Source: Massilia sp. 9096
GTDB lineage: Bacteria; Pseudomonadota; Gammaproteobacteria; Burkholderiales; Burkholderiaceae_D
Assembly: GCF_000745265.1 (NCBI RefSeq)
Contig: NZ_JQNN01000001.1
Location: 3,596,001-3,660,000 of the forward strand
Length of the DNA stretch: 64,000 nt
Reading direction: 5' to 3'
Shown here: positions 63,700-64,000 of the stretch, piece after piece
Layout: each line of letters begins with the position of its first letter
How positions within the stretch are numbered: the first letter of the stretch is position 1
Program-made: the position numbers and the translations under genes
The notes under the pieces: model-generated
The model's input: the letters and a program-made list of their open reading frames with translations, nothing else
What the model was told of the DNA's origin: nothing
The model's database searches: none

Positions 63700-64000
63700 T
63701 CAAGCCCGTTTCTGCACCAGCGTCAGGATGTCATAGCTCGCCACCAGCTCGTCGTCCTGGTTGGTGACCTGCACGTCCCAGGCCACCACGCCCTGGCCGC
63801 GGCCCTGCTCGTCGCTGCGGTTGCGGTCGACCTTGCGCTTGCAGGTCAGGCGCGCGCGGATCGTGTCGCCGATCGCCACCGGCGCCACGAAGCGCAGGTT
63901 GTCCAGGCCGTAGTTGGCCAGTACCGGCCCCGGCGCCGGCGAGACGAACAGCCCGGCCGCCGCCGACAGCACGAAGTAGCCGTGGGCGATGCGTTTGCCG
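63700..64000 (-). CDS. paaZ: Phenylacetate-catabolism bifunctional protein PaaZ, C-terminal part (5' end outside window)
   Basis: The frame is open to the window edge, so only the last 99 residues of a longer protein are present. [37 protein letters not shown] is the R-hydratase (MaoC) hot-dog signature, and the end ([11 protein letters not shown]) matches the C-terminus of PaaZ, whose ring-opening hydratase and aldehyde dehydrogenase act on oxepin-CoA in phenylacetate degradation. A single-domain MaoC protein remains possible, since the dehydrogenase half would lie beyond base 64000. Other paa genes would be expected further right. Confidence 0.72.
   Translation of the reverse strand, partial: GKRIAHGYFVLSAAAGLFVSPAPGPVLANYGLDNLRFVAPVAIGDTIRARLTCKRKVDRNRSDEQGRGQGVVAWDVQVTNQDDELVASYDILTLVQKRA

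Overview
The window is a GC-rich bacterial chromosome segment. Gene content and gene order point to a betaproteobacterium of the Oxalobacteraceae, most like Massilia/Telluria or a close relative. The indicators are the order accC-prmA-zinc-ribbon/DUF3426, the order ccsA-PP0621-pilS-pilR, a class Ia ribonucleotide reductase preceded by NrdR boxes, alanine/lysine-rich histone-H1-like tails, and many secreted hydrolases. Family placement is inferred from the encoded proteins; no rRNA or tRNA gene was seen.

Layout. 1-5.6 kb: end of accC (fatty-acid synthesis), prmA, a zinc-ribbon membrane protein, a PfkB-type sugar kinase and a YggT membrane protein. 5.7-7.4 kb: a 547-residue Ala/Lys/Ser/Thr repeat protein, likely a DNA-compacting basic protein. 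8-10.5 kb: a glycosyltransferase and pgeF. 10.6-14.7 kb: nrdA-nrdB behind tandem NrdR-box-like sites. 15.1-19.5 kb: ccsA, a small PP0621-family protein, and the PilS/PilR two-component system. 19.6-25.1 kb: ffh, a SWIB-domain protein with a histone-like tail, a lytic transglycosylase, proS and rppH. 25.3-28.4 kb: two tandem secreted proteins, each with two retropepsin-like DTG halves, then a DUF1841 protein. 28.5-33.8 kb: a SulP transporter, two small cytochromes c, a MoxR ATPase/VWA pair and a CPBP membrane protease. 34.1-39 kb: two diguanylate cyclases, a small protein with a textbook promoter and Fur box, and a class I amidotransferase. 39.3-43.7 kb: parE-parC, with a LexA-type palindrome upstream.

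43.8-60.1 kb is the most accessory-looking part. It holds two Lys/Ala-rich exported proteins, an M64 metallopeptidase, an alpha/beta hydrolase, a lower-GC pair of small exported/membrane proteins, a secreted cyanophycinase, a GNAT acetyltransferase, argH, a TonB-dependent receptor, an M1 aminopeptidase and a GH16 glucanase with binding modules. This suggests an extracellular polymer-scavenging lifestyle. 60.3-64 kb carries a KTSC-like protein, a HAD phosphatase, a membrane protein/XRE regulator pair with an apparent operator, a cupin, a helical-repeat protein, and the 3' end of a paaZ-type hydratase gene that runs out of the window.

I did not find a CRISPR array, phage, insertion sequence or clear defence system. 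The most unusual material is the pair of single-chain double-DTG proteases, the AK-repeat nucleoprotein, a structured intergenic repeat present twice, and several well-formed regulatory sites: Fur, LexA-like, NrdR and a probable XRE operator.
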